Part shown: piece by piece, positions 7,140 through 15,258 of the stretch
How positions within the stretch are numbered: position 1 is the first letter of the stretch
How the letters are laid out: every line of letters starts with the position of its first letter
Assembly (NCBI GenBank): GCA_030689845.1
Contig: JAUYHV010000029.1
Location: 1 to 22,391 of the forward strand
Direction: 5' to 3'
Source of the DNA: Dehalococcoidia bacterium
GTDB lineage: Bacteria; Chloroflexota; Dehalococcoidia; JACQUA01
DNA: 22,391 nucleotides
Position numbers and translations under genes: made by a program
The notes under the pieces: model-generated
Seen by the model: the letters and a program-made list of their open reading frames with translations, nothing else
Told to the model about the DNA's origin: nothing
The model's database searches: none

Positions 7140-7655
7140 TTAGCTGTTCCCCGGATTATTTTTTAATTCTGCCAATTTCAAAATAATTCTCTTTTCCCGG
7201 GCCTTCATCCGCCTCCTGTCGGTTGCCTCGATGTCATCATAGCCGAAAAGATGTAAAAAACCATGGACTATAAGCCGGGTGATCTCATCTTCTATGGGAT
7301 GATTTATTTCTTCGGCCTGTCTGAGGGCTTGGGGAAAGGAAATAATAACCTCCCCCAGGCGGTAAATTCCGTCCTCCGGCGTGATAAATATCGGCGGAGA
7401 AGCGGAGTTATTTTCCTCTGCCTTTTTTTCCTCTTTCAAGGCAAAAGCCAGCACATCGGTGGTGCGGTTGATTTTTCTGTAGCGTTTGTTCAAACGGTGA
7501 ACGTCTTCGTCGTTGGTGATGAGAAGGCCGACTTCAAGTTGGTAAAAGGCTTTTTGAGATGTGAGAACGTGTTTTATGGTGCGCAACAGGTCGGCCCTGT
7601 CCAAATATCGCTTATAAGTCCTCTTTATTTTAATGTCGACCTGCCATTCAGGCAT
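7140..7655 (-). CDS. ybeY: Endoribonuclease YbeY (rRNA maturation factor)
   Basis: YbeY is a metal-dependent RNase needed for 16S rRNA 3' processing and ribosome quality control. The 171-residue protein has LLITNDEDVHRLNKRYR, the TTDVLAF motif (family: TDVLSF), GEVIIS, and the metal site HGFLHLFGYD with H131 and H135. The third metal ligand, His in the family motif HGxLHLxGYDH, is Asp141 here (codon GAC, one base from CAC); Asp can still bind zinc. The ATG at 7655 has AGAGG 7 bases upstream and gives the usual N-terminus. The open frame continues upstream to a TTG at 7745, but that codon is the -35 box of the apparent promoter. It precedes dnaX by about 110 bases and is probably read with it. 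Confidence 0.92.
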   Translation of the reverse strand: MPEWQVDIKIKRTYKRYLDRADLLRTIKHVLTSQKAFYQLEVGLLITNDEDVHRLNKRYRKINRTTDVLAFALKEEKKAEENNSASPPIFITPEDGIYRLGEVIISFPQALRQAEEINHPIEDEITRLIVHGFLHLFGYDDIEATDRRRMKAREKRIILKLAELKNNPGNS

Positions 7656-7716
7656 ACCATAACCTCTTACTGTAAAGGAGAAAAATACAAAATATCCATC
7701 CACCAATTGACGGATA

Positions 7717-7745
7717 ATAATATCATACCCCCACCTCCGCCTCAA
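7717..7745 (-). promoter_or_regulatory. Sigma-A-like promoter of ybeY
   Basis: TTGAGG (7740-7745) and TATTAT (7717-7722) on the minus strand are spaced by exactly 17 bases. Transcription would begin near 7710, leaving a 55-base leader to the ATG at 7655. Confidence 0.6.
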
Positions 7746-7778
7746 GGGGTCTGTTAAATAAAACCGGGAAGTGAACTG

Positions 7779-10469
7779 TTATACTTTTTCTTTGTATTCC
7801 AGGAAACTATCAACTAATTGCCTGAATGAGGCTGGCTTGTATTTCTCGAAGCTTTCCTGGTCCACGTAAATGAAATCGCATTCAACGTCTGCCTGCACCC
7901 GGTTGATGTCCTCGCACCATTGCCGAAGCCGTTGCATCTTGAGCGGTACGTCCAGGTCTTCCCGCCCTTTGGTTTCGACAATGAAAACCTTCTTATCGGA
8001 TACCTTCACCAGAAAATCAGGGTAGTAGTTAGAGATATCGCCGTCGGCGGTCACGTAATCCAGCTTGAAATGTACTGCCAGATAATTCTTGCCATACGAA
8101 ATAATGTCTTGGCAGTCTTCAAGAAATCGGGCGAAAAGCAGTTCAAAATTGCAGTCACCGATAATCCTGTTAAAGACACTCTTTTTCGGGATTAAGTAAC
8201 CTTGCTCTTTTGCAACAAATGGGCGGGTTTGGCGCAGCTTTATACTATCCCGAATCTCGGCATCACCCTTGTCCTGAATGGTCAGCGCATTCATTGCCTT
8301 TTTGAATGTTTCGATTAGCATCTTGGTGGCAGCCGGTTCCGATAGGTTGCGTAACATATTCGGGTCTTCAAGTGCCACCGGCTGGTCAAATAAATGATCT
8401 TGTACAAATGCCTTTATCTTGCCGTATAGCACATCGTAACCGCTGACCAGCCTCAGGTCTTTCATGATGGTCTGGGTGAAATAACCTATCACACTGCGAT
8501 AATCGGCAATGCCGCTATTATCAAGAAAGGTGGTATGTGTTATTTCACCGGTGGTGATGTCTTTGAAGACTATCTCGCGTTGCTGCTCTTCGCTGAACTG
8601 CCTGTAAGTTACTTTAACATGTTCTAATATACCAGCATCCAGATTGCCCAGGTTTTTGTATTCCCGATAAACACGCGGTGTCAGCAAAGGGATTTCAATA
8701 TCAAGGGCCTCAATATCTTTTTTCTCGTTTCCAGTATCAATTTCAACGATCAGCGGCGTTTTGGGGCCAGTTCCTTCGCCCATCGGTTTGCGCTCCAGCA
8801 CCACTCCCTCAGCTTGAATGGATTCCACAAAGTCCATAAAAGCATCAGTGCCGACCACACTGACGTACTCTTCCACATCGCCGGGGTACATTTTACGCAA
8901 ACCGCGCCCCAGGGTTTGTTCGGGTAGGATGTTGCTTTTTGCAGAATAGGCGCGTAACCCAACAATAGTTGTAACATTACGTACATCCCAGCCCTCCTTG
9001 AGCACCATCACTGAAATAATAGCTTTGTAGGGGCTGTCCAGTCCGTCGATTTCGTTAGCTTCCTTTCGAAGACGATCCAGTTCTTCTTTGTTTTTCCCCG
9101 TAACGGATTCGGAAATCTCGCCATTATTTTTGGTATGAATCACCAGCACCGCGCCCTGCAAGTCCGTATAGTTGTCCTCCAGGTAGGCTGCCACATCATC
9201 GCAGTTTTTGGTGTCGTCCGTCATGACAAACAGAATGGATTTTTTACCAAGCTTTTCATGTTCAGTATACGCTTTGCGCCACTCAATCACGCCTAAATGA
9301 ATATAATCGGCATATTTTTCAGTGAATTTAGCGCTCTGGCGTTCTACCAGTTTGGCCCGGCTTGGGGCATCAGGCAGTACCGGATGCTTGACCACGTTTT
9401 GCGAAATGGCCTCCACCAGCGGGTAATCAGCAATGGTCTGCACAAAAATGGCCCCGTCGTGGTGCTTTGGAGTGGCAGTCACATCAACTTGCAAAGAAAG
9501 GGCGGCTCCTTTTTGCTTGAGCCGGTTATGAATGTCCTCAATGGACTTGAACCAGGCCATGCGAGGGTCATGAATATGGTGCGCCTCGTCGTTGAGTATA
9601 ACCAGTTCATCAATGTCGCGCACAATCATGCCCAAATCAACTTTGGAGTCAGTGGTCGCGCCAGTGGGTCGCTTGCCCAAGAAATAATCCCGCATGTCTT
9701 CGTCATCAGGCGAAGGAGGAATGTTGTCGCCTGCATAAACGCGGTGGATGTTGGTCAGGAATATATTGCCGGTGGGGCTGGTTATATGTACGTCATCCTG
9801 CATGTGCAAGGTAAGTTGAAAATCATCGCGCCAGTTACGTCCGTCAACACCATTGGCGGGCAAGACCGGGTCATCCTTCAAAAAGATTCGCAAGCCCTGA
9901 AAATCTTTGTAGATGCGGTCCAGAACGATGATGTTGGGGGCGATCACCAGAAAGTTGCGCGCCAGCCCCGACTCCGGCTGGTACAGTTTGTGGTAAAAGC
10001 TCCACGCCAGGACCAGGCTCAGCACCTTGGTTTTGCCCGTGCCGGTAGCCATTTTCACTACGAAGCGCTGCCATGTTTCATCAAACATACCGGTGGAAAC
10101 AGCGCCGGAACTGTCAAAGCGCATCATGTCGTACTTGTCTTTGACTCCCGATACGTCATACAGGTAAATAATGGTTTCCAGCGCCTCACGCTGGGCAAAG
10201 TAGTACTGGAATTCAGCCATCGTGCCATCGGCTTGTGGTAGTAAATGTGACGTACTGAACCACCAGTTAAGCAAACTGCGGCTGGTTTCGGTTGCCCCGG
10301 CATAGCTTTTGTCGCGCCACGCTTTCACCTGCTTGCGCAGTTCCGGCACCAGCGGCGGCATGAGTTTGTCCATGCTGGTCTCACGGAGGGCTTCATCGGC
10401 GGGAAACCAGCGGATGGCCGGGTCGAGGATGGCGTAGGGAGATTCGGGGAAATTAGGATGCAGAGCCAT
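7779..10469 (-). CDS. Type III-like restriction subunit: helicase with PD-(D/E)XK nuclease
   Basis: An 896-residue superfamily 2 translocase-nuclease, the restriction partner of the methyltransferase at 12127-14346. In order: an N-terminal region of about 130 residues, Walker A ATGTGKT (141-147), DEAH box (294-297), motif III TATP (331-334), motif VI EQTLGRGLRK (517-526), a long middle region, and a C-terminal nuclease site with P817-D818 and E832-x-K834 (YYPDF then IVETK). This layout and length match type III Res subunits, which cut DNA after ATP-driven travel from an unmethylated site. The ATG at 10469 follows the PIN-like gene by 12 bases with GAGG between. All motifs are intact. Recognition sequence cannot be read, because specificity lies in the methyltransferase. 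Confidence 0.9.
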   Translation of the reverse strand: MALHPNFPESPYAILDPAIRWFPADEALRETSMDKLMPPLVPELRKQVKAWRDKSYAGATETSRSLLNWWFSTSHLLPQADGTMAEFQYYFAQREALETIIYLYDVSGVKDKYDMMRFDSSGAVSTGMFDETWQRFVVKMATGTGKTKVLSLVLAWSFYHKLYQPESGLARNFLVIAPNIIVLDRIYKDFQGLRIFLKDDPVLPANGVDGRNWRDDFQLTLHMQDDVHITSPTGNIFLTNIHRVYAGDNIPPSPDDEDMRDYFLGKRPTGATTDSKVDLGMIVRDIDELVILNDEAHHIHDPRMAWFKSIEDIHNRLKQKGAALSLQVDVTATPKHHDGAIFVQTIADYPLVEAISQNVVKHPVLPDAPSRAKLVERQSAKFTEKYADYIHLGVIEWRKAYTEHEKLGKKSILFVMTDDTKNCDDVAAYLEDNYTDLQGAVLVIHTKNNGEISESVTGKNKEELDRLRKEANEIDGLDSPYKAIISVMVLKEGWDVRNVTTIVGLRAYSAKSNILPEQTLGRGLRKMYPGDVEEYVSVVGTDAFMDFVESIQAEGVVLERKPMGEGTGPKTPLIVEIDTGNEKKDIEALDIEIPLLTPRVYREYKNLGNLDAGILEHVKVTYRQFSEEQQREIVFKDITTGEITHTTFLDNSGIADYRSVIGYFTQTIMKDLRLVSGYDVLYGKIKAFVQDHLFDQPVALEDPNMLRNLSEPAATKMLIETFKKAMNALTIQDKGDAEIRDSIKLRQTRPFVAKEQGYLIPKKSVFNRIIGDCNFELLFARFLEDCQDIISYGKNYLAVHFKLDYVTADGDISNYYPDFLVKVSDKKVFIVETKGREDLDVPLKMQRLRQWCEDINRVQADVECDFIYVDQESFEKYKPASFRQLVDSFLEYKEKV

Positions 10470-10481
10470 GATTTACCTCGC

Positions 10482-10949
10482 TTAAAACGTCCAACCTTCT
10501 CTTTCCATAAAACCCTCTAAATTTGAACAATCTATATTGAAACGTTCGCAAACATTGGGAATCTTCGCTGCGTTCGGCTTCTTGTTTTCTTGCGTAATAA
10601 CACATCCATGGAATATTTTTGCCCGCGCAATCACGAATGGATCAGCAACAGGTTTCCCTTGTAAACGCTCCTTCTCATGAATAAGTGATTGAAAATGGCG
10701 AACTTTAAATATTTCGGTGACAAAGACAAGTTCTTCTGGAGAAGATTGCTGGAATAAGTTCTGCGTTTTCTTTGCCCATTGGGACAATCGGTCGCCACGT
10801 CCTCCAATCTCGTTATAGACTTCACGAACTGAAATGATTTTGCCTTCCTTTGCCAACAAATCAAATTTTTCCCATAATGAAGGAAAACGGTTCAAATAAA
10901 AGTGCTTAAACAAATCAATCAAGGCATCACTGTCAAACACATAAATCAT
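10482..10949 (-). CDS. DUF4411 PIN-like protein, probable toxin
   Basis: A 155-residue protein of the PIN-like DUF4411 family, predicted metal-dependent RNases. The acidic tetrad can be traced: D6 (and D8) in YVFDSDALI, E43 or E47 in SVREVYNEI, D103 in PVADPFVIARA, and E121 in VITQENKKPNAAKIPNVC, where classic PIN domains have TxD. Its ATG overlaps the stop of the XRE/ImmA gene (ATGA), so the pair is translationally coupled in the order regulator then PIN, as in many type II toxin-antitoxin units of this kind. The pair sits between the modification and restriction genes of one operon. Toxicity and the RNA target are inferred from the family, not visible. Confidence 0.85.
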   Translation of the reverse strand: MIYVFDSDALIDLFKHFYLNRFPSLWEKFDLLAKEGKIISVREVYNEIGGRGDRLSQWAKKTQNLFQQSSPEELVFVTEIFKVRHFQSLIHEKERLQGKPVADPFVIARAKIFHGCVITQENKKPNAAKIPNVCERFNIDCSNLEGFMEREGWTF

Positions 10950-12130
10950 GCGGTGGTTCCCTTTCGGAACAGCAATGCCTCCATACCGGGCACACTCTTT
11001 ACTTTTACCCCAAGATAGTCTGAGAGTTCTTCAATGGAGATTCGGTTTTGGTACAAGCGACTGAAGACCAAATCTATGTAACGTTCGCCAAGATAGACCC
11101 CTTTGTTGAGATAATAATTACCTCCCTCGCCTGATTTTCCCTTTTCCTTTCTCCATTGTTCCACTTTCTGTTCATAAAATTGCGGGCTCACCAATTTTCT
11201 ATCGTAGAACTTGCGCAGGATCACTTCACGGCTGACAGAATACCGGTTGGCATACCGGTTGGCCAAATCTTCCGCCGTATCATCATTAATGGCGACAGTC
11301 TCAATCCGCCGCTCAAAATCTTCATCGGGAACGAGAAATGCCCCCGCAAAGCGGTTGCACAATATTTCGATTTGTTTATCATCACCCTGCAAGAAATCAA
11401 TATAGTTTTCAAGGGGTGTATCAACACCACCTGTTCCTAACAAAAGATGGGGCAGTTCATGAAAAAGAGTAAAAATCTGACGGGTGTCCGGTTTACTGTT
11501 ATTTACGTAGATGAGAGGAAACCGATCATCATAAAGGCAGAACCCTGAAAAAGCATCGTTCTTAAATGCTTCCTTGAACACAAAGACCCCACATTCTTCA
11601 AGAGCGTTACGCCATGCCTTAAATGCCACTTCTGCACTTTTCCACTGCACTTGAACGTTCAATTCCACATTCAAGTATTTGCGGATGGTGGTAACCATCT
11701 TAGAGATAGAAACATTGGGAGCAAATTTTAGATCACGCACAATCTGCTTTTGCGCCGGATTGATGTAATCGTAAAGCTCGTAAAGGTTGAGTTGCATGGA
11801 CTTCGCCTGTCTAAGCAAATATCGTAGCCGTGGGGACATTCGTTGGATTTCTTGCTCCGGCAAGGTACGGAAAGCTTGTTGAGGGGTCTCTTCCACGGGC
11901 GGCTCAGGAAAAAAGAATAGAGCCATGGGCCGCTTATAAATCGTGTAGGCCAGTGTTTCCAATTGCAGATAATTAGGGGAAGCAGAAGCAGAGACTGCTT
12001 CCCATGCGGCGACCGTTTCAGCAGCGATACTTTTCCTGTTCAGTTTACGAACCACTTCTTCAATGGAAAGACCCGCCGTTTCACGCGCCCATCGCAGAAT
12101 TGCGGGGTTTACGGGAATTGGTTGAGTCAT
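10946..12130 (-). CDS. XRE-family regulator with ImmA/IrrE metallopeptidase domain
   Basis: A 394-residue protein with an N-terminal helix-turn-helix (WARETAGLSIEEVVRKLN with YLQLETLAYTIYKRPMALFFFPEPP, residues 14-78), a linker, and a COG2856-type zinc peptidase domain: HELPH at 224-228 and the third ligand E255 in EILCNRFAGAFLVP. ImmA-like proteins cut or displace repressors, and this HTH-peptidase layout is the known antitoxin type paired with DUF4411 proteins. The start is ATG at 12130 with GGAGG 7 bases upstream and ATGA overlap with the methyltransferase stop; the open frame reaches further upstream but only inside the methyltransferase gene. It could control the whole operon as repressor and sensor. 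The ending RKGTTA overlaps the PIN-like start. Confidence 0.88.
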   Translation of the reverse strand: MTQPIPVNPAILRWARETAGLSIEEVVRKLNRKSIAAETVAAWEAVSASASPNYLQLETLAYTIYKRPMALFFFPEPPVEETPQQAFRTLPEQEIQRMSPRLRYLLRQAKSMQLNLYELYDYINPAQKQIVRDLKFAPNVSISKMVTTIRKYLNVELNVQVQWKSAEVAFKAWRNALEECGVFVFKEAFKNDAFSGFCLYDDRFPLIYVNNSKPDTRQIFTLFHELPHLLLGTGGVDTPLENYIDFLQGDDKQIEILCNRFAGAFLVPDEDFERRIETVAINDDTAEDLANRYANRYSVSREVILRKFYDRKLVSPQFYEQKVEQWRKEKGKSGEGGNYYLNKGVYLGERYIDLVFSRLYQNRISIEELSDYLGVKVKSVPGMEALLFRKGTTA

Positions 12131-14346
12131 ATTTTCACCTCCACAATCGTCATAGTGTCGGTGCCGAAGATGTCCACCACCTTCACGGCCAGCTTGCGGC
12201 GCCCCGGCGGGCACTCATGGAATACGCTTGTCAGTTCCAGCGAGCGGTTTTTTCTGGTTCGGAAGGATTGCCATTCGTTCTCAAAGATGTAATCTCCTGT
12301 CCAGACTTCTTCAAATCCCCCCGCTTCGCTCCCCCCCTTTGTCAAAGGGGGGTTGGGGGGATTTACAGGCACGCGGATAATCTCCTGCTTGCTCTCAAAG
12401 TTGAAATCCACCGCCCAGTAGTCAACCCAGTCGGTCCACTTTTGGGTCAGCACCTCGCGGCTGACAAAGCCGCCCGCGTCTTTGCTGACTTTAATCATTT
12501 GCCCAAGCTCGACAACTATTTTACTGCCTTTGTCTTTCAGGCTGGCTTCAGCAGCGGCGATAGAATCCTGGGAATAGAAAACCGAGAAGTCGGTCAGCTC
12601 CACAGCCACGCTGTTCTTCTTGACGTGCGGCTTGACCTCAATGAAGGACACATCGTGGAAGACCACCTGGTTCTTCTCCACCGCCCGCTTGTCGAATACC
12701 TCGGCGGGGATGTACTTGGGGGCGATGTCAATGCCTTTGGCGCGGGCTTCGTCCAGCACGTTGGGGAACAGCCCCATCTCAAACTCAAAGCCCAGAATGT
12801 CCACGCGGGTAATGTGCTTCTGGCGGCACTCCAGTATAACCTCTTCCACAAAAAGGCGGGTGACGGGCAGATTGACCGGCCCGACTGCCACCAGCCGCCC
12901 TGCTTTTTTGCCGTTGAAGGTCTTAAAACCATCGGTCTTTTCGGCGCGGTAAGCCCGCAGGATGAGGTCAACGAAGGCGGCTTCCTTTTCTTCCAGCTGC
13001 TTTTGCTGTTCCGCCTGGCGTAGGTTGGGGTTGACGCCGATGTAGTGCTGGCGCTCGTACTTGCCGAGGTTGAGGATTTCAAAGGCGCGGTAATTCTTAC
13101 CCTCGGCTTTTAGCTGCCGTTGAACCTGAATCATCCGCTTACGGGTGGTGTGAATGGCAAACTTCCCTAGATCGGCAACAATCCATTTACGCCCCAGCTT
13201 CTCCGACTTGGCGGCTGTGGTGCCGGCTCCGCAAAAAAAATCAGCCACTAAGTCACCTTCGTTGGATGAAGCACGGATGATGCGCTCAAGCAGGGCTTCG
13301 GGCTTCTGGGTAGGGTAGCCCAACTGCTCATGTTGCCCTTTAGACAGATTCACAATGTCCGTCCATATAGAGCCGACAGCGTATTTTGCCTCGTCTAGGT
13401 AGTATTTCTTGTATTCCCGGCCAGACTTTGTTTTATATATTAGGTTTTGCTCTCGGAATTCCTGTATGGAATCTTCGGAATAGTCCCCTAGAGTCACCTT
13501 TTTGAATTTTCTGCCATCTGGGTCTTCATACATGTATTCTCGTAACTGAGTATCAGTCAGTTCGTCTTTGTATACCGTGTTATACATTGTCTTATCTGAT
13601 TTTCTAAAGACGATAATCGTGTCACCTTCTCTTGACCATTGCCTTGCGGTCTTCTTTGCGCCCTTTGCAGCAGAATCACGTAGCCAAGTAATATTATTCA
13701 TGAAGTTATCTTTGCCAAAAACTTCATCAAGAAGATTCCTAATATATGCCTCCATTCTCCAGTCGCAATGCACATATATGCTGCCATTTTCAGCCAGCAG
13801 ATCCCGCATCAGCACCAGTCGCTCGTAAATCGTGGTTATGAAGGAATCGGCGCCCTTGCCCCAGGTGTCGCGGTAGGCAATCTCTTCCAAGATGTTGGGC
13901 TTCTTGGTGAACGTATCGTCGCCGATCTCGATATCCATCGAGAAGTCCGCGCCCACGTCAAAGGGCGGGTCGATGTAGATCAGCTTGAGACCGCCCTGCT
14001 TTTCAATCTCCTCGCGAAGCGGGCCGTTCTTCAAGCTAGAGAGAATGAGCCTGTTGTCGCCCCAGATGAGTTTATTCGTCCAACCTTTGAGTTGGCGTCC
14101 GCGGCTGTCCAGGTCGGAAAAGCCCAACTGCAAGCGGGTGTCTTTTTCGGCGCGGGGTTCGTCTACCTGTTCGATGACCTGAAAAGGCAGAACGATATTA
14201 CTGACTTCACTGGTTTTGCCGTTCCATACCAGTTCCACCTCCCGCTTATCTGCAAAAAGCAGAAAGCGGTACTTGTCCGGCAGGGGTTTGTCCGCCTCCA
14301 GATACCGGATGATTTCCTGTTGTTCCTGTTCAGTCAGTCTTGGCAT
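12127..14346 (-). CDS. Type III-like site-specific DNA methyltransferase (Mod)
   Basis: A 739-residue adenine-N6-type DNA methyltransferase that would protect the site cut by the helicase-nuclease. The catalytic motif DPPF (126-129) comes before the AdoMet-binding DFFCGAGT (369-376), the beta-class order of type III Mod subunits, and GYPTQKPEALL (343-353) is present. The stretch between (about 200-330) is the likely target recognition domain. A C-terminal beta-rich domain (about 430-739) ends GTDTMTIVEVKI. At about residues 661-678 the sequence NPPNPPLTKGG...GG is encoded by an in-frame palindromic DNA repeat and looks like an insertion between EIIRV and FEEVWTGDYIF. The ATG at 14346 has only a weak GAGAT-like ribosome site. 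First gene of the operon. Confidence 0.9.
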   Translation of the reverse strand: MPRLTEQEQQEIIRYLEADKPLPDKYRFLLFADKREVELVWNGKTSEVSNIVLPFQVIEQVDEPRAEKDTRLQLGFSDLDSRGRQLKGWTNKLIWGDNRLILSSLKNGPLREEIEKQGGLKLIYIDPPFDVGADFSMDIEIGDDTFTKKPNILEEIAYRDTWGKGADSFITTIYERLVLMRDLLAENGSIYVHCDWRMEAYIRNLLDEVFGKDNFMNNITWLRDSAAKGAKKTARQWSREGDTIIVFRKSDKTMYNTVYKDELTDTQLREYMYEDPDGRKFKKVTLGDYSEDSIQEFREQNLIYKTKSGREYKKYYLDEAKYAVGSIWTDIVNLSKGQHEQLGYPTQKPEALLERIIRASSNEGDLVADFFCGAGTTAAKSEKLGRKWIVADLGKFAIHTTRKRMIQVQRQLKAEGKNYRAFEILNLGKYERQHYIGVNPNLRQAEQQKQLEEKEAAFVDLILRAYRAEKTDGFKTFNGKKAGRLVAVGPVNLPVTRLFVEEVILECRQKHITRVDILGFEFEMGLFPNVLDEARAKGIDIAPKYIPAEVFDKRAVEKNQVVFHDVSFIEVKPHVKKNSVAVELTDFSVFYSQDSIAAAEASLKDKGSKIVVELGQMIKVSKDAGGFVSREVLTQKWTDWVDYWAVDFNFESKQEIIRVPVNPPNPPLTKGGSEAGGFEEVWTGDYIFENEWQSFRTRKNRSLELTSVFHECPPGRRKLAVKVVDIFGTDTMTIVEVKI
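12313..12364. repeat. Palindromic repeat inserted in frame in the methyltransferase gene
   Basis: The 52-bp stretch has perfect 10-bp inverted ends (AAATCCCCCC and GGGGGGATTT) and an internal CCCCCCTTT-GTC-AAAGGGGGG hairpin. It resembles the element at 1470-1576. It is read through as NPPNPPLTKGG on the minus strand without breaking the frame. Confidence 0.8.
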
Positions 14347-14415
14347 AAGAGCATCTCAATTCCCGAGTCTTGACGCAGGCGCATCAGCGCGCCATCAGCC
14401 GTCTTTTCCTATCTT

Positions 14416-14445
14416 ATTTTACACCTCGCCGGCTTTTATTTACAA
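14416..14445 (-). promoter_or_regulatory. Candidate promoter of the restriction-modification operon
   Basis: On the minus strand TTGTAA (14440-14445) and TAAAAT (14416-14421) are 18 bases apart; transcription would start near 14409, about 60 bases before the methyltransferase ATG. It lies in the 345-base gap 14347-14691 shared with the divergent hicBA pair; no further gene is seen in that gap. Confidence 0.45.
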
Positions 14446-14557
14446 TAACAGGTCTGCAAAAAATATTGTTAAATTTAGCGGTTCAAGAATTGGCCAGGCG
14501 GTAATGTTACTCCCATTATTTTAACGCTGGAATAGAGAATATCTTTGAAAAAAGGCG

Positions 14558-14599
14558 TTGCGTTCCGGTATCAGTTATATTAGAATTGGTCAAAAACCA
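14558..14599 (+). promoter_or_regulatory. Candidate hicBA promoter with small inverted repeat
   Basis: TTGCGT (14558-14563) and TAGAAT (14581-14586) are 17 bases apart. Right after the -10 lies TGGT-CAAAA-ACCA (14587-14599), a short inverted repeat that could be an operator. The -35 is poor, so this is tentative. Confidence 0.3.
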
Positions 14600-14691
14600 G
14601 GTTACACAGGCAAAATCGTTGCATTAAATACGAGACCCAATATGCGAACCGCGCAACTCTATTTACGGGCCGTGATAAAAGGGAGGCAAAC

Positions 14692-14895
14692 ATGAAATAT
14701 AAAGTTGTCCTGGAGCCTCAGGAAGAGGGCGGCTACACTGTGTATGCGCCGACCCTGCCGGGTTGTGTCTCTCAGGGTGAGACAACGGAGGAGGCTATGG
14801 TAAATATCCGGGAAGCCATAGAAGTCTACCTGGAGAGTCTCAAAGAGCGAGGTATCCCATTACCTCAGGTGGAGGAGCGTGAGGTAGCGGTGTGA
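14692..14895 (+). CDS. hicB: HicB-family antitoxin
   Basis: A 67-residue HicB antitoxin, the partner that neutralises HicA. The partial RNase-H-like fold is plain: YKVVLEPQEEGGYTVYAPTLPGCVSQGETTEEAMVNIREAIEVYLE, the consensus of the family. It is the short form: after the fold there are only about 20 residues and no recognisable DNA-binding domain, so autoregulation would need another surface or another protein. The ATG at 14692 follows GGGAGG by 5 bases. It precedes hicA with a 4-base overlap, the antitoxin-first order. Divergent from the restriction-modification operon. Confidence 0.93.
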   Translation: MKYKVVLEPQEEGGYTVYAPTLPGCVSQGETTEEAMVNIREAIEVYLESLKERGIPLPQVEEREVAV

Positions 14896-15116
14896 GCCGG
14901 CTGCCCAACCTAACCTGGCAGCAAGTGGTCAGGGCTCTTGAGCAAGCCGGGTTTGTATTCGACAGGCAGAGGGGCAGCCATATGGTCTACTATCATCCGG
15001 AGACTAACTGCACAGTAGTGGTTCCCAGACACCGGGATATTAAGAAGGGTACTCTGCGCGAGATTTTGAGAGAGGCGAACCTTACTCGAGAAGAGTTCCG
15101 CAGATTTTTAGATTAA
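14892..15116 (+). CDS. hicA: HicA-family mRNA interferase toxin
   Basis: A 74-residue HicA toxin, a dsRBD-like fold ribonuclease that cleaves mRNA independently of the ribosome. The N-terminal helix LTWQQVVRALEQAGF leads to the RGSH motif with the catalytic His30, then the strand TVVVPRHRDIKKGTLREILREANLTREEF, all standard. The start is GTG at 14892, overlapping the hicB stop by 4 bases, with GAGG a few bases upstream. All expected residues are intact, so the toxin is probably active. The repeat cluster begins 2 bases after its stop codon. Confidence 0.93.
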   Translation: MSRLPNLTWQQVVRALEQAGFVFDRQRGSHMVYYHPETNCTVVVPRHRDIKKGTLREILREANLTREEFRRFLD

Positions 15117-15117
15117 A

Positions 15118-15148
15118 AGATTTTTCGACTGCGCTCAAAATGACAGGG
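15118..15148 (+). repeat. Dispersed short repeat, copy 1
   Basis: The core CGACTGCGCTCAAAATGACA matches two other copies in this gap: inverted at 15259-15287 and direct at 15350-15380. It lies directly after hicA. Confidence 0.6.
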
Positions 15149-15152
15149 ATTC

Positions 15153-15220
15153 GTAGGGGCAATCTCCTGTGATTGCCCGATGGCGGGGTTAGGTGGGCGG
15201 ACACGGGGGTCCGCCCCTAC
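15153..15220. repeat. 68-bp palindromic element with two hairpins
   Basis: The ends are perfect inverted repeats (GTAGGGGC and GCCCCTAC). Inside are two hairpins with 8-bp stems: GGGCAATC...GATTGCCC and GGGCGGAC...GTCCGCCC. This compact shape is typical of miniature non-coding mobile elements; the hairpins may also stop transcription after hicA. No ORF inside. Confidence 0.7.
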
Positions 15221-15258
15221 CAGGCTTTCACCCTAAACGTGAAACTTCGTCTCCATTC

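Noticed and set aside
7656..7745. Longer N-terminus for YbeY from TTG at 7745
   Set aside because: The TTG is the -35 box of a well-spaced promoter, and the extra residues are not part of the family; ATG at 7655 has a ribosome site.
9297..10241. Long plus-strand open frame (314 codons) inside the restriction subunit gene
   Set aside because: It is antisense to a gene with intact helicase motifs on the minus strand and has no recognisable domain or good ribosome site.
12004..13023. Plus-strand open frame of 339 codons over the methyltransferase and XRE/ImmA genes
   Set aside because: It is opposite to well-supported coding sequence, spans a junction of two genes, and shows low-complexity, non-family sequence.
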